In this document: piece by piece, positions 36,899 through 37,219 of the stretch | Layout of the letters: every line of letters begins with the position of its first letter | How positions within the stretch are numbered: position 1 is the stretch's first letter | Virus record (IMG/VR): IMGVR_UViG_3300028794_000190 | Span: 1-37,219 of that record | Length of the DNA stretch: 37,219 nucleotides | Source: a virus | Reading direction: 5' to 3' (one strand) | The notes under the pieces: model-generated | What the model saw: the letters and a program-made list of their open reading frames with translations, nothing else | Told to the model about the DNA's origin: nothing | Databases searched by the model: none | Made by a program: the position numbers and the translations under genes

Positions 36899-37219
36899 TC
36901 ACTCAAGTGGGATGCCAGATTGCGTCGACACTTGGTCAAGCATGCGGTCGTGCTGGCGAGCCAACTCTGCTGCCTTTGCATCGGCCTGGGATTGCGCCAA
37001 TGCAAAAGCTTCGTTCAGCCCTTCGATTGTCCTGGGCATGATCCCGCCATTCGTCCCGTTGTCGGGAAAACTGCAATGCAAGACGTTGCCCTCAAGGCGG
37101 AGTTTCATCACCCCGTACCTAACCATTCTGAAAACATCGGATGCGAGTGGCTCGTCCACATTGAAGGCCACCTGGTTCCAGGCTTTGGTTTTTTCTCGGT
37201 TAATGGTCAGGATCTTCAT
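36899..37219 (-). CDS. Hypothetical protein at the window edge
   Basis: A 106-residue protein beginning with Met at the last bases of the window, so the start and promoter are not fully visible and it could extend further. It has KILTINREKTKAWNQVAFNV, a beta-rich part (VMKLRLEGNVLHCSFPDNG) and a helical C-terminus (LNEAFALAQSQADAKAAELARQHDRM). The family is not recognised. It is convergent with the SRAP gene, 55 bases apart. Whether it is phage or host is unclear. Confidence 0.55.
   Translation of the reverse strand: MKILTINREKTKAWNQVAFNVDEPLASDVFRMVRYGVMKLRLEGNVLHCSFPDNGTNGGIMPRTIEGLNEAFALAQSQADAKAAELARQHDRMLDQVSTQSGIPLE

Noticed and set aside
1-37219. CRISPR array
   Set aside because: No run of short direct repeats with regular unique spacers exists; the iterons at 5670-5819 are only four, lie in a coding end and have related surroundings.
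1-37219. Prophage attachment sites
   Set aside because: The window cuts the integrase, so attL is outside; no tRNA 3' end or matching direct repeat was found near the right end.

Overview
The window holds most of an integrated temperate siphovirus (a prophage of about 36 kb) in a GC-rich proteobacterium. A betaproteobacterial (Burkholderiales-like) host is the best guess. It is inferred from base composition, the style of the phage genes, and a LexA box of the CTGT-N8-ACAG type. The window starts inside the integrase gene, so the left attachment site is outside it. No right attachment site could be identified.

Layout. 1-2.0 kb: tyrosine integrase and a secreted protein on the minus strand. 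2.0-4.25 kb: small early genes, one of them frameshifted, and two long non-coding stretches rich in hairpins. 4.25-8.65 kb: control and replication genes. These are an AlpA-like regulator, a Rha/ANT antirepressor-like protein, a winged-helix replication protein whose 3' end carries four iteron-like repeats, a DUF3102 protein, an odd ORF laid over a palindrome-dense segment, and a zinc-finger protein that resembles late antiterminators. 8.6-10.3 kb: a probable late promoter and leader terminator, a tRNA-like gene, an inverted accessory gene and broken or tiny ORFs. 10.3-33.2 kb: the late operon in HK97-like order. It runs HNH, TerS, TerL, portal, (GIY-YIG intruder), protease, capsid, head-tail joining genes, tail tube, tail chaperones G/GT with a clear -1 frameshift site, tape measure, a gene-transfer-agent-like tail tip set (DUF2460, DUF2163, NlpC/P60, hub protein), a fibre with tandem repeats, and lysis genes.

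33.2-37.2 kb: an accessory region mostly on the minus strand. It has two small membrane proteins, a divergent pair of small gene units sharing a perfect LexA-type palindrome, a KilA-N protein that may be BstA-like, a promoter-terminator cassette that looks like a small RNA gene of about 90 nt, and an SRAP/YedK-type DNA-protein crosslink enzyme. The region looks like a stress-linked, lysogeny-expressed cassette.

How it works together. No CI/Cro repressor pair is recognisable. Lysogeny control may rest on the AlpA, RHH and Rha/ANT proteins, on RNA, or on genes outside the window. Late transcription probably starts just after the Q-like gene, is stopped by a leader terminator unless antiterminated, and then runs through packaging, head, tail and lysis genes. 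The best candidates for undescribed biology are the tRNA-like elements with stretched anticodon stems, the small RNA cassette next to the KilA-N gene, the SOS-linked gene set, and the palindrome-block ORF at 7.4-7.9 kb.
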